Source: Pseudomonadota bacterium (GTDB lineage: Bacteria; Desulfobacterota; Desulfobacteria; Desulfobacterales; Desulfobacteraceae). Taken from it: a DNA stretch of 64,000 bases. The notes under the pieces are model-generated. The model had not been told where the DNA came from, ran no database searches, and saw only the letters and a list, made by a program, of their open reading frames with translations. The position numbers were made by a program, and so were the translations under genes. Shown here one piece after another: positions 44,296 through 51,245 of this stretch. The first letter of the stretch is position 1, and every line of letters begins with the position of its first letter. The stretch lies in NCBI GenBank assembly GCA_018821535.1, contig JAHJLV010000044.1:107167-171166 (forward strand), given 5' to 3'.

Positions 44296-45134
44296 CTTGA
44301 GAAGTCGCCACATTTGAACCGGCAGTACAATGTTATGGAAATATTATTTGTTCTTACAATAGTCGCTTTTCTTGTATTTCAGGTCACATCAAAATCCCCA
44401 AAGTACAAGGGTAAAGTTGGAGAGAAGAAAGTTGTTGGTAAGCTTGGAAAATTAATTAAGAAGTTAGATGGGGTAAGGATATTTCACAATGTGACGGTGA
44501 AAACGCCAGATGGAAGTACTCAAATCGATCATTTGATACTATCTACCAGTGGTATTTTTGTTATTGAAACAAAAAATATGAGTGGGTGGATATTTGGTGA
44601 TGAGAGACAAAAGAAATGGACTCAAACAATATATAGGAAGAAAACAAAATTTCAAAATCCTATTCATCAAAATTACAAACACGTTAAAGCCTTACAGAAT
44701 TTACTATCTGTGGATTTGCAATTCATATTTAACATCGTTGTGTTTGTCGGTGATGCGAAATTTAAAACGAGAATGCCGGATAACGTGGTAAAAATAAGGG
44801 GATTGTTGCCATATATTCGGTCGCACAATCAAAGCCTTTTGAGCGCGAAAGATGTTGATAGGTGCGCATCATTAATAATAAACGCTAATATAGGTAACGC
44901 GGTATCTGATAAGCAACATGTGGAGAATGTTAAGAACAACCGAAAGAACCCACTTTGCCCCAAGTGTGGCGCCCCCATGGTTTTGCGAACTGCTCATAAA
45001 GGTGGCAATAAGGGTTCTCGCTTTTGGGGTTGTTCAAATTTTCCTGCATGTAATGGCATAAGAAATGCGAGCTAAGGGGCAGGCGCTAACCTCTAAGGAT
45101 TGAAACGGCCTGCAAGGTCCTACTCAATCCTGTG
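44290..45134 (+). mobile_element. Integron-type gene cassette 2 (NERD gene)
   Basis: The left junction GTTAGCGC (44289-44296) is the exact reverse complement of GCGCTAAC (45083-45090), the R'' of the next attC-like site, whose R' is GTTCAAG (45134-45140). 845 bp, one gene. Confidence 0.65.
44335..45075 (+). CDS. NERD-domain nuclease-related protein with C-terminal zinc ribbon
   Basis: 246-aa protein from the ATG at 44335; a TTG at 44314 in frame is less likely. An N-terminal membrane helix (MEILFVLTIVAFLVFQV) is followed by a NERD domain, residues about 30-160, with the nuclease-like pattern LDGVRIFHNV...DHLILSTSGIFVIETKNMSG. The end is a topoisomerase-type C4 zinc finger (CPKCGAPMVLRTAHKGG...FWGCSNFPAC). 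NERD proteins are proposed DNA-processing or defence factors; this combination is common among cassette and island genes. Confidence 0.8.
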   Translation: MEILFVLTIVAFLVFQVTSKSPKYKGKVGEKKVVGKLGKLIKKLDGVRIFHNVTVKTPDGSTQIDHLILSTSGIFVIETKNMSGWIFGDERQKKWTQTIYRKKTKFQNPIHQNYKHVKALQNLLSVDLQFIFNIVVFVGDAKFKTRMPDNVVKIRGLLPYIRSHNQSLLSAKDVDRCASLIINANIGNAVSDKQHVENVKNNRKNPLCPKCGAPMVLRTAHKGGNKGSRFWGCSNFPACNGIRNAS

Positions 45135-45140
45135 TTCAAG
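45084..45140 (+). repeat. attC-like recombination site 2
   Basis: R'' CGCTAAC (45084-45090), AGGATTGA (45096-45103) pairing with TCAATCCT (45124-45131), an inner GGCC/GGtCC stem with an extrahelical T, and R' GTTCAAG. The two spacers are unequal (5 and 2 nt), so the fold is less regular than site 1. Confidence 0.5.
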
Positions 45141-45557
45141 AAGCCCGGTATCAAATTTTTCCTGTATAGGGTATTACTAAAACAGGTGATCTGGGCGATA
45201 TGATTTTTCAGAGGAGCTTTTCAATAGGGAATGCGGTTGAGCAAACCGGCTTTTTTCATCATCTGTGATTTTATCAGGGGCTTGACCATAAAAATCAACA
45301 AGCTGCCGGACGGACCGGGTGTAGCATTCACAGGTTCGTTCACTCATTCCTGCAAGCTGCAGGGCACGCATGGACTGATTGTAATAATCTTTCATCATAA
45401 TCTCCTTTAATTGGGGTTTTTGGTGGAACCCGGAAATTATGAATGAAAACCAAATGCTTTTGCAACTTGCAGGGACTTGAAAATTGGATGGGACTCTGCC
45501 GCACAGCAGCTTTCTTGAACCCATCATTGCAGCAGACCTCAAGCGGCAAGCCACTCG
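45135..45557 (+). mobile_element. Probable third integron-type cassette
   Basis: GTTCAAGAA (45134-45142) is the exact reverse complement of TTCTTGAAC (45512-45520). The closing R' is unclear: GTTCTCC (45557-45563) gives a roughly symmetric 50-bp site, while GTTAGCT (45595-45601) is a better core but with no good stem. It contains only an integrase fragment on the opposite strand. Confidence 0.45.
45177..45398 (-). pseudogene. Truncated tyrosine recombinase (N-terminal SAM-like domain)
   Basis: From the ATG at 45398 or 45395, preceded by AAAGGAG, the product is MKDYYNQSMRALQLAGMSERTCECYTRSVRQLVDFYGQAP, the N-terminal DNA-binding domain of a phage/transposon-type integrase. The family sequence is lost after about DKITDDE, the frame ending in unrelated residues at 45177. 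No catalytic domain (R-H-R-Y) is present. It is not recognisably an integron integrase. Confidence 0.65.
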
Positions 45558-45630
45558 TTCTCCCGGCTTCGCTCGGCGGCCCCTGAACTCCCCCGTTAGC
45601 TTTTTCTCCTCATCTGCTCAAACAGTTTTA

Positions 45631-45662
45631 TTGACTTTCGGTGCAGTGGTCCCTATTATAGG
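45631..45662 (+). promoter_or_regulatory. Promoter and palindromic operator of the toxin-antitoxin pair
   Basis: TTGACT (45631-45636), 17-bp spacer, TATTAT (45654-45659). The -10 lies inside CCTATTATAGG (45652-45662), an inverted repeat CCTAT/ATAGG, a likely site for self-repression by the antitoxin. Confidence 0.6.
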
Positions 45663-45705
45663 TCTGTAAATTAGGTTCCAATATTACCGCCCAAAAGGAG
45701 GCCGT

Positions 45706-45939
45706 ATGTTACAGGCAAAATTCAGCGTTGAAGAAACACAAGCCCAGTTTTTGAATAATTTTAAACGCTATGGATTTAAGGATAAAAGCGCTATGCTTCG
45801 TGAGGCTATAGCGCTTTTCAAGAAAAAAGTTGAACTTGAAAGTCTAAGAAAATCCGCTGATTTATATTCTGAAATTTATTCTGAAGATGATGAGTCAAAA
45901 GAATTGACCGAAACTGCATTAAACAGATGGCCAGAATGA
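45706..45939 (+). CDS. Antitoxin of a MazEF/PemIK-type pair (RHH-like)
   Basis: 77-aa protein preceded by AAAGGAGG. The N-terminal KFSVEETQAQFLNNFKRYGFKDKSAMLREAIALFKKKV looks like a ribbon-helix-helix dimeric DNA-binding segment; the acidic C-terminus (SEDDESKELTETAL) would bind the toxin. It overlaps the toxin gene by 13 bases, which is typical of such pairs. Confidence 0.75.
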   Translation: MLQAKFSVEETQAQFLNNFKRYGFKDKSAMLREAIALFKKKVELESLRKSADLYSEIYSEDDESKELTETALNRWPE

Positions 45940-46295
45940 CAGTGCTGAAAAGAGGTATGATTATTGACATCAATCTTGATCCGATAAAAGGTTCAGAAAC
46001 GGGGAAAATCAGACCTTGTGTGGTTGTGACAAACGATATTTATAATGAACGGGTCCCGGTTATTCAAGTTGTTCCCATTACAGAATGGAGTGCAAAAAAA
46101 GCGCAAATAAAAACCAATGTTGAAATTTATCCTTCTTCTGATAATGGTTTATCTAAAAAATCGGTAGCCGACTGTTTGCAGACACGTCCAATAGATCATC
46201 GTCATAGGCTGGTCAAAATTCGAGGGAGATTGTCAATAGACAAAGTAAAGGAAATTAATCAGTCTTTAAAGGTTGTTTTTGAACTGAATGAATAA
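45927..46295 (+). CDS. MazF/PemK-family endoribonuclease toxin
   Basis: 122-aa CcdB/PemK-fold toxin. Motifs are KRGMIIDINLDPIKGSETGKIRPCVVVTND (the G-x-E-x-x-K-x-RP core, residues 8-37), VIQVVPIT and SVADCLQTRPIDHRH near residues 82-96. This fold cleaves mRNA at short sequences. The start may also be the ATG at 45936. Immediately downstream of its antitoxin. Confidence 0.86.
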   Translation: MARMTVLKRGMIIDINLDPIKGSETGKIRPCVVVTNDIYNERVPVIQVVPITEWSAKKAQIKTNVEIYPSSDNGLSKKSVADCLQTRPIDHRHRLVKIRGRLSIDKVKEINQSLKVVFELNE

Positions 46296-46429
46296 GGCTG
46301 TCAGTTCAGGTGCCAGTCAGAGCCGAGTCGGGCCCTGAATGAAAACCCTTTACCTGTATCTGTTTTTATATTAAGACAGTATCCATATTCAATTTGTTTA
46401 ATTATGTGTGGTTGAACCAAGGAGACGAT

Positions 46430-46729
46430 ATGGCTGTAATCGTAAAATACATTGTTGTCAGGAATGGAGAGGAAAAGATGACTTTTGCGACAAAGAAAGA
46501 AGCAGACGCCTATGACAAAATGCTTGATATTGCCGACAATCTGTTTGATTTTCTGGAAAAGTCAAAACTTCAGCTGGACGAGACCCAGCTGGAAGCCATC
46601 TCTTTATTGCTGGCAGAAAACAGAGACATGCTGATCCCGGTTTTAAGGGGCGGGGATCCTAAAAAAACGGTTGAAAAAAAATCTGAAAAAAAAGAGACCA
46701 AACCCAAAGCTCCTAAAGCCAAAGAATGA
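46430..46729 (+). CDS. yebG: YebG-like protein
   Basis: 99-aa homolog of the E. coli DNA damage-inducible protein YebG: MAVIVKYIVVRNGEEKMTF then KKEADAYDKMLDIADNL match the family closely. The ATG at 46430 follows AAGGAGACGAT, so the longer frame from 46394 is not used. The Lys/Pro-rich tail is lineage-specific. The function is unclear even in E. coli, where it is in the SOS regulon. A CTGT-N12-ACAG dyad lies upstream, but its spacing is not that of an E. coli LexA box. Confidence 0.83.
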   Translation: MAVIVKYIVVRNGEEKMTFATKKEADAYDKMLDIADNLFDFLEKSKLQLDETQLEAISLLLAENRDMLIPVLRGGDPKKTVEKKSEKKETKPKAPKAKE

Positions 46730-46771
46730 ACAGACTTTAAAACGGGAATCCATTCAAAAATTAATTCTGGC

Positions 46772-46800
46772 TTGACAGATAATACCTGTCGGTATATTTT
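46772..46800 (+). promoter_or_regulatory. Promoter with palindromic operator before tetR
   Basis: TTGACA (46772-46777), 17-bp spacer, TATTTT (46795-46800). The spacer contains GACAG-N7-CTGTC (46774-46790), an inverted repeat of the kind bound by TetR-family dimers, suggesting autorepression. Confidence 0.6.
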
Positions 46801-46826
46801 GATTTCATGTTGAAAAAGGATATACA

Positions 46827-47420
46827 ATGAGCCGGTCAGAAGAAACCCGTGCCCTTATTATTGAGCAGGCAGCGCCCATCTTCAATAAATTCGGTTATGC
46901 CGGCACCACCATGTCTCAGCTCACCTGCGCCATAAAAATGACCAAGGGTGCCATTTACGGCAATTTCAAAGATAAAGACGAGATTGCGCTGGCTGCCTTT
47001 GATTACAATTTTTCCAGATTTTCCGCCCAGGTTCAAAAAGTCATCCGCTCAAAGGAAAATGCCTGCGACAAGCTCATTGCCCTGGCCAGCCATTATCTGG
47101 ATAATTTTTCAGCACAGTCTGAGGATGGCGGATGCCCCATATTAAATGCTGCTGTTGATTCGGATAATGTCCATGAGGCCTTGATGGAAAAGGTTGCCTG
47201 TGCCATTGATACCTGGATGCAGAGCATTGTTTGGATCATCAGCCGGGGGATCAAAGAAGGGCAGGTGTATAAGAACGCCCGGCCTGAACAGTTCGCATCT
47301 ATTTTTGTATCGTTGATAGAAGGCGGGGTAGTGCTGTCAAGAACCACCCGCAATGCCATCCATTTGAGCCGGAATGTGGATCATATAATTCATCTGGTGA
47401 ATTCGGAACTGCGGGTATGA
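46827..47420 (+). CDS. TetR-family transcriptional regulator
   Basis: 197-aa repressor. The N-terminal helix-turn-helix is ALIIEQAAPIFNKFGYAGTTMSQLTCAIKMTKGAIYGNFKDKDEI (residues 10-55). The C-terminal ligand domain resembles the AcrR/YcdC-type branch (GGCPILNAAVDSDNVHEAL). A palindrome overlaps its own promoter. Candidates for control are the downstream nitroreductase, ferredoxin, hypA and the RND pump at 49893-54434, a pattern seen for many TetR-pump pairs. Confidence 0.88.
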   Translation: MSRSEETRALIIEQAAPIFNKFGYAGTTMSQLTCAIKMTKGAIYGNFKDKDEIALAAFDYNFSRFSAQVQKVIRSKENACDKLIALASHYLDNFSAQSEDGGCPILNAAVDSDNVHEALMEKVACAIDTWMQSIVWIISRGIKEGQVYKNARPEQFASIFVSLIEGGVVLSRTTRNAIHLSRNVDHIIHLVNSELRV

Positions 47421-47477
47421 GAAAACAGGTTTTATACCAAATGGTATTTTTTGAATATTTAATTTTAGGGGATAGTT

Positions 47478-48302
47478 ATGACCTTGCTGAAAATTGATGA
47501 AACAAAATGTAAAAAAGATGGATTCTGTGTGCGGGAGTGCCCTGCAGGCATCATCCGGCAGAAAGATAAGGACAGTGTGCCTCAAATGATTCCGGGCGCA
47601 GATCAGAACTGTATGCTCTGTGGCCATTGTATTGCCGTATGCCCCCATGATGCCTTGCAGCACACCCTGATCCCCATGGAAAACAGTCCGCGGATTCTTG
47701 AAGAAAATACAGTTACACCTGAACAGGCCATCCAGTTTCTGCGTTCCCGGCGGTCTGTCCGGCGGTTCAAGAAAAAACCCGTGGAAAAGGAAATGATCCA
47801 GTTTCTGATTGACCATGCCCGCTATGCCCCCACTGGCGGAAATACCCAGCTGCTCAAATGGACCGTGTTCACGGATGAAGCAAAAATAAAGGCCATGGCA
47901 GATATGACAGTGGACTGGATGCGGCAGATGATTGCTTCAGGGAATGGCGATAAAATGGCTGCATATATCCCCAGAGTGATTGCAGCATATGATGCTGGCG
48001 TGAACTCCATTACCCGGGATGCGCCCTGTCTTGTTTTTGCGTCAGCGCCGGAAAAATATGCAAATGCAATGGTGGATCTGACAATCGCCCTGTCCTATTT
48101 TGAGCTGATGGCAACAGCAAAGGGAATGGGAACCTGCTGGCTGGGGCTGATCACCATGGCGCTCAAACAGCACGAACCCTTGAAAGAACTTGTGGGACTG
48201 CCCAAATCCCATACCCAGTTTTATCCGATGATTCTGGGATATCCAACCGTCAAATATTACCGGGTGCCGGAAAGAAAACCCGCCCATATTATCTGGAAAT
48301 AA
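47478..48302 (+). CDS. Ferredoxin-nitroreductase fusion
   Basis: 274-aa protein. Residues 1-60 hold two [4Fe-4S] motifs (CKKDGFCVRECP and CMLCGHCIAVCP). From about residue 90 (FLRSRRSVRRFKKKPVEKE) it is an FMN nitroreductase, ending with GYPTVKYYRVPERKP. This type of fusion delivers low-potential electrons straight to the flavin. The substrate is unknown. It is 12 bp before the next Fe-S gene. Confidence 0.86.
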   Translation: MTLLKIDETKCKKDGFCVRECPAGIIRQKDKDSVPQMIPGADQNCMLCGHCIAVCPHDALQHTLIPMENSPRILEENTVTPEQAIQFLRSRRSVRRFKKKPVEKEMIQFLIDHARYAPTGGNTQLLKWTVFTDEAKIKAMADMTVDWMRQMIASGNGDKMAAYIPRVIAAYDAGVNSITRDAPCLVFASAPEKYANAMVDLTIALSYFELMATAKGMGTCWLGLITMALKQHEPLKELVGLPKSHTQFYPMILGYPTVKYYRVPERKPAHIIWK

Positions 48303-48314
48303 ACAGGAGAAAAA

Positions 48315-49400
48315 ATGACACAAAATATTTACAAGAAACTGGCCAATGTTCTGGATACCTTGCCCAATGGGTTCCCGGCATCTGAAACAGGTGTGGAATT
48401 AAAACTGCTTGAAAAAATTTTTACGCCTGAGGATGCAGACCTGTTCTGCGATTTGCGATTGTCCTTTGAAACAGCGGAGCAGATTGCCAAAAGAACCGGC
48501 CGTCCCCTTGAAGGGCTGGATGATCACCTCAAACAGATGTGGGCCAAAGGGCAGATTTTCGGGGTGGATTTCGGCACGGTCTGTGTCTATAAAATGATTC
48601 CCTGGGTGGTGGGAATCTTTGAGTACCAGCTTAAACACTTGACCAAAGAGCTTGCGCAACTGTGCAAGGACTATGAAGAAACCTTCGGCCGTGAGTTTTT
48701 TACAGGGGATGTGCCGTTGATGACCATTGTGCCGGTTGAACAGGAAATCAGCAGCACTGAAGCGACCCTGCCGTTTGAACAGGTGTCTGCCATTATTGAA
48801 AAAGGCGTATCCTTTGCGGTAAATGACTGTGTCTGTAAAAAAGAGCATGAACTGCTCGGAGAAAGGTGTGACCGGCCCATGGAAGTTTGCCTGGCCATAG
48901 CGCCGGTGCCTGATTTTTTTGAAAACCATCCATTTAAAGCCCGTCCGATTACCAAACAGGAAGCATATGACGTCCTTAAGATCAGCGAAGAGGCCGGTCT
49001 GGTCCATATGGTCAGTAATACGGCAACGGGTCATAATTTTATCTGCAACTGCTGCAGCTGCTGCTGCGGGGTTTTAAGAGGGGTGAATCAGTTCGGCGGC
49101 GGCGCCAAGGCCGTGAATTCAAATTTTTACGCCCGGATTGATGCCGACGGATGTATCAGCTGCGGGGTGTGCGCAGATGAACGCTGTCAGGTGTTTGCCA
49201 TTGAAGCACAGGAGGACAGCTATGTGGTGCTGGAAGACAAATGCATCGGCTGCGGTCTTTGCGTTTCCACCTGTCCGTCCGGGGCGATTTCTCTTTTGCG
49301 TAAAAGTGCAGAGGATATTGTTCTGCCGCCTGTGGATGAAAAAGACTGGTACAAAAGACGAGCTGCGGCACGTGGCGTGGATTACAGTCAGTTTGCATAA
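48315..49400 (+). CDS. Cysteine-rich 4Fe-4S protein
   Basis: 361-aa soluble Fe-S protein. After an N-terminal winged-helix-like region (residues 20-90) come two unusual clusters, CVCKKEHELLGERCDRPMEVC near residue 176-197 and ICNCCSCCCGVLRG near residue 240, then a standard two-[4Fe-4S] ferredoxin (CISCGVCADERC and CIGCGLCVSTCP, residues 280-320). The middle cysteine run is the striking part. Members of this family occur in anaerobes as electron-transfer proteins of unknown pathway. It lies between the nitroreductase and hypA. Confidence 0.78.
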   Translation: MTQNIYKKLANVLDTLPNGFPASETGVELKLLEKIFTPEDADLFCDLRLSFETAEQIAKRTGRPLEGLDDHLKQMWAKGQIFGVDFGTVCVYKMIPWVVGIFEYQLKHLTKELAQLCKDYEETFGREFFTGDVPLMTIVPVEQEISSTEATLPFEQVSAIIEKGVSFAVNDCVCKKEHELLGERCDRPMEVCLAIAPVPDFFENHPFKARPITKQEAYDVLKISEEAGLVHMVSNTATGHNFICNCCSCCCGVLRGVNQFGGGAKAVNSNFYARIDADGCISCGVCADERCQVFAIEAQEDSYVVLEDKCIGCGLCVSTCPSGAISLLRKSAEDIVLPPVDEKDWYKRRAAARGVDYSQFA

Positions 49401-49417
49401 TATCAGGGGGCAGGGCC

Positions 49418-49768
49418 ATGCATGAACTTCCGGTGATTGACAGCATTTTGAAAATTGTATTACGACATGCAGTTGAAAATAATGTGAGCAGGGTGGTCGC
49501 CATTCACCTCCAGGTTGGAGAAATGAGTGATCTGGAAGATATCTGGATGCAGCAGTATTTTGATCATCTGTCAAAAGGCGGGATTGCTGACGGCGCTGTC
49601 TTAAAGATTGAAAGGACACCGGTGGTGTTAAAGTGTTCTGACTGCGGGATGTCCTATGCGGTCAATATAAAAGAAACACCCTCCTATGAATGCCCCGGGT
49701 GCGGCAGTGATAAAAACACCATGGTCTCGGGCCGGGAATATTTTATAAAGCACCTGGAAGCCATATAA
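49418..49768 (+). CDS. hypA: Hydrogenase nickel incorporation protein HypA
   Basis: Nickel chaperone for [NiFe] hydrogenase maturation, 116 aa. The nickel-binding N-terminus MHELPVIDSILKIVLRHA has the essential His2, and the zinc site is made of CSDCG and CPGCG near residues 72-92. HypB and hydrogenase genes are not here, so it is a stray copy. It follows the Fe-S gene by 17 bp and ends with a terminator. Confidence 0.91.
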   Translation: MHELPVIDSILKIVLRHAVENNVSRVVAIHLQVGEMSDLEDIWMQQYFDHLSKGGIADGAVLKIERTPVVLKCSDCGMSYAVNIKETPSYECPGCGSDKNTMVSGREYFIKHLEAI

Positions 49769-49773
49769 AAAAC

Positions 49774-49815
49774 AAAAAATCGGTAAAAACGAAAAACAGT
49801 TTTTACCGATTTTTT
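49774..49815 (+). terminator. Terminator after hypA
   Basis: A 17-bp perfect stem (49774-49790 with 49799-49815) with an 8-nt loop, GC core CGGT/ACCG and flanking A and T runs, so it can work in both directions. Confidence 0.8.
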
Positions 49816-49892
49816 GTAATTGATACATTTTCTAATCTTTTAATCCCTTCTCAAATTAATTTTCTTGTTATATACAGATAAAAAACAACGAT

Positions 49893-51242
49893 GTGATATA
49901 TCCAATGGAAAAATTATCAAGGAGAATCTGGCCGGTCATGGAAACCTCATCTGACATGAAAAATAAACTTCCTGCTTTTATCCGGTTTATAAGGGTTGTC
50001 ATTGTGGTGGCAATCGGTATAGCCATCGCTTTTGTGCTGGTAATTTCACGGGAAAAGCCGGAAAAAAAGGATGTTGCGAAAACGCCCCCTGCAGTCAATG
50101 TGATAACGGTTGAGCCGGTGTCCAAAGTGATGACGGTGGATGCGTTTGGAACCGTCATTCCCCGGGTACAGATCAAAATTGCCGCAGAAGTTCCCGGAAG
50201 AATTGATTATATTCATCCCTCTTTTGCTGAAGGCGGCCGGATTAAAAAAGGCGATCTTCTTATCCGCATTGACCAGCGATCCTATGAACTGGATCGTCAG
50301 GCCGCCCAGGTGAATGTCCGTCAGGCAAAAACAGATATTGAAAGCCTGGAAAAGGATATTGAAAATCTGAAAAAAGATCTGGCGCTTTCCCGGGCCAATA
50401 TGGAACTGGTCCAAAAGGAATTTGATAGAATTGCGGCGTTGAGCAAAAATCAGTTTGCGTCCAGAACAATGCTGGACAAGGCTGAACAGCAGTATCTGCA
50501 GTCAAGGATTGCATTTCAGAACATTCAGAACCGCATGATCATGACCCAGCCCATGATGGAGCAAAAAAATGCTGCACTTTCCATGGCCCGGGTGAATTTC
50601 GAGAAAGCCGATCTGGCCTGGAAAAAGGCCCGGATCACTTCTCCTTTTGACGGGTGGGTGCTCAGTAAAACAATGGAAACAGGCGATTATGTGAATCCCG
50701 GCCAGATCATCGGCAGCATATATCAAAAAGACAGTCTGGATGTGGATGTCAGCATTCCTCTGGAGGATATGAAATGGATTGACCCTGTCTTGAAAAAAGG
50801 ACAGACTCCTTTGGCAAAGGTCACCGTGGCCGGTCTGGGGGATGGTTCATCCAGTCATATTTACCCGGCCAGGCTGGCCCGGTTCAAGGCCAATATTGAT
50901 GAAAAAACCCGGACACTGCCGCTGACACTGGAAATCCAGACAAAAGGCACAGAACATGCGGGTGTTTTTGATTTAAAACCCGGTGCCTTTGTAAAATGCA
51001 GTATTCAGGGGGTTGAATATGAGACGGTTTTTGTGCTGCCAAGACATCTGCTCAAACCCGGTGATCTGCTTTTTGTTATCGCAGACAGCCGCCTTGCGAT
51101 GCGAAAAGCGACAGTGCTCAGGAAAATAGATGAAGATGTTTTCATTATTGACGGCCTGAATCCCGGAGATAAAATTGTCACATCCCCGCTGCCCGGTGCT
51201 GTTGAAGGCATGGCACTTACCATTAAAACAAATGGGAACTAA
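49893..51242 (+). CDS. RND efflux periplasmic adaptor (HlyD/AcrA family)
   Basis: Membrane fusion protein of up to 449 aa, anchored by one N-terminal helix (FIRVVIVVAIGIAIAFVLVI). The lipoyl half starts IAAEVPGRIDYIHPSFAEGGRIKKGDLLIRID, followed by a long coiled-coil hairpin (residues about 125-240), then RITSPFDGWVLSKTMETGDYVNPG. Alternative starts at 49905, 49938 and 49956 are in frame. It is four bases from the pump gene. An outer-membrane channel gene is not nearby. Confidence 0.88.
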   Translation: MIYPMEKLSRRIWPVMETSSDMKNKLPAFIRFIRVVIVVAIGIAIAFVLVISREKPEKKDVAKTPPAVNVITVEPVSKVMTVDAFGTVIPRVQIKIAAEVPGRIDYIHPSFAEGGRIKKGDLLIRIDQRSYELDRQAAQVNVRQAKTDIESLEKDIENLKKDLALSRANMELVQKEFDRIAALSKNQFASRTMLDKAEQQYLQSRIAFQNIQNRMIMTQPMMEQKNAALSMARVNFEKADLAWKKARITSPFDGWVLSKTMETGDYVNPGQIIGSIYQKDSLDVDVSIPLEDMKWIDPVLKKGQTPLAKVTVAGLGDGSSSHIYPARLARFKANIDEKTRTLPLTLEIQTKGTEHAGVFDLKPGAFVKCSIQGVEYETVFVLPRHLLKPGDLLFVIADSRLAMRKATVLRKIDEDVFIIDGLNPGDKIVTSPLPGAVEGMALTIKTNGN

Positions 51243-51245
51243 ACC

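Noticed and set aside
45514..45601. Full-length third attC closing at GTTAGCT
   Set aside because: No stem joins the two ends; the shorter site ending at GTTCTCC is only slightly better, so the end of cassette 3 is left open.
46360..46379. LexA box before yebG
   Set aside because: CTGT and ACAG are separated by 12 bp rather than 8, so this does not meet the known spacing; a lineage-specific SOS box cannot be judged by eye.
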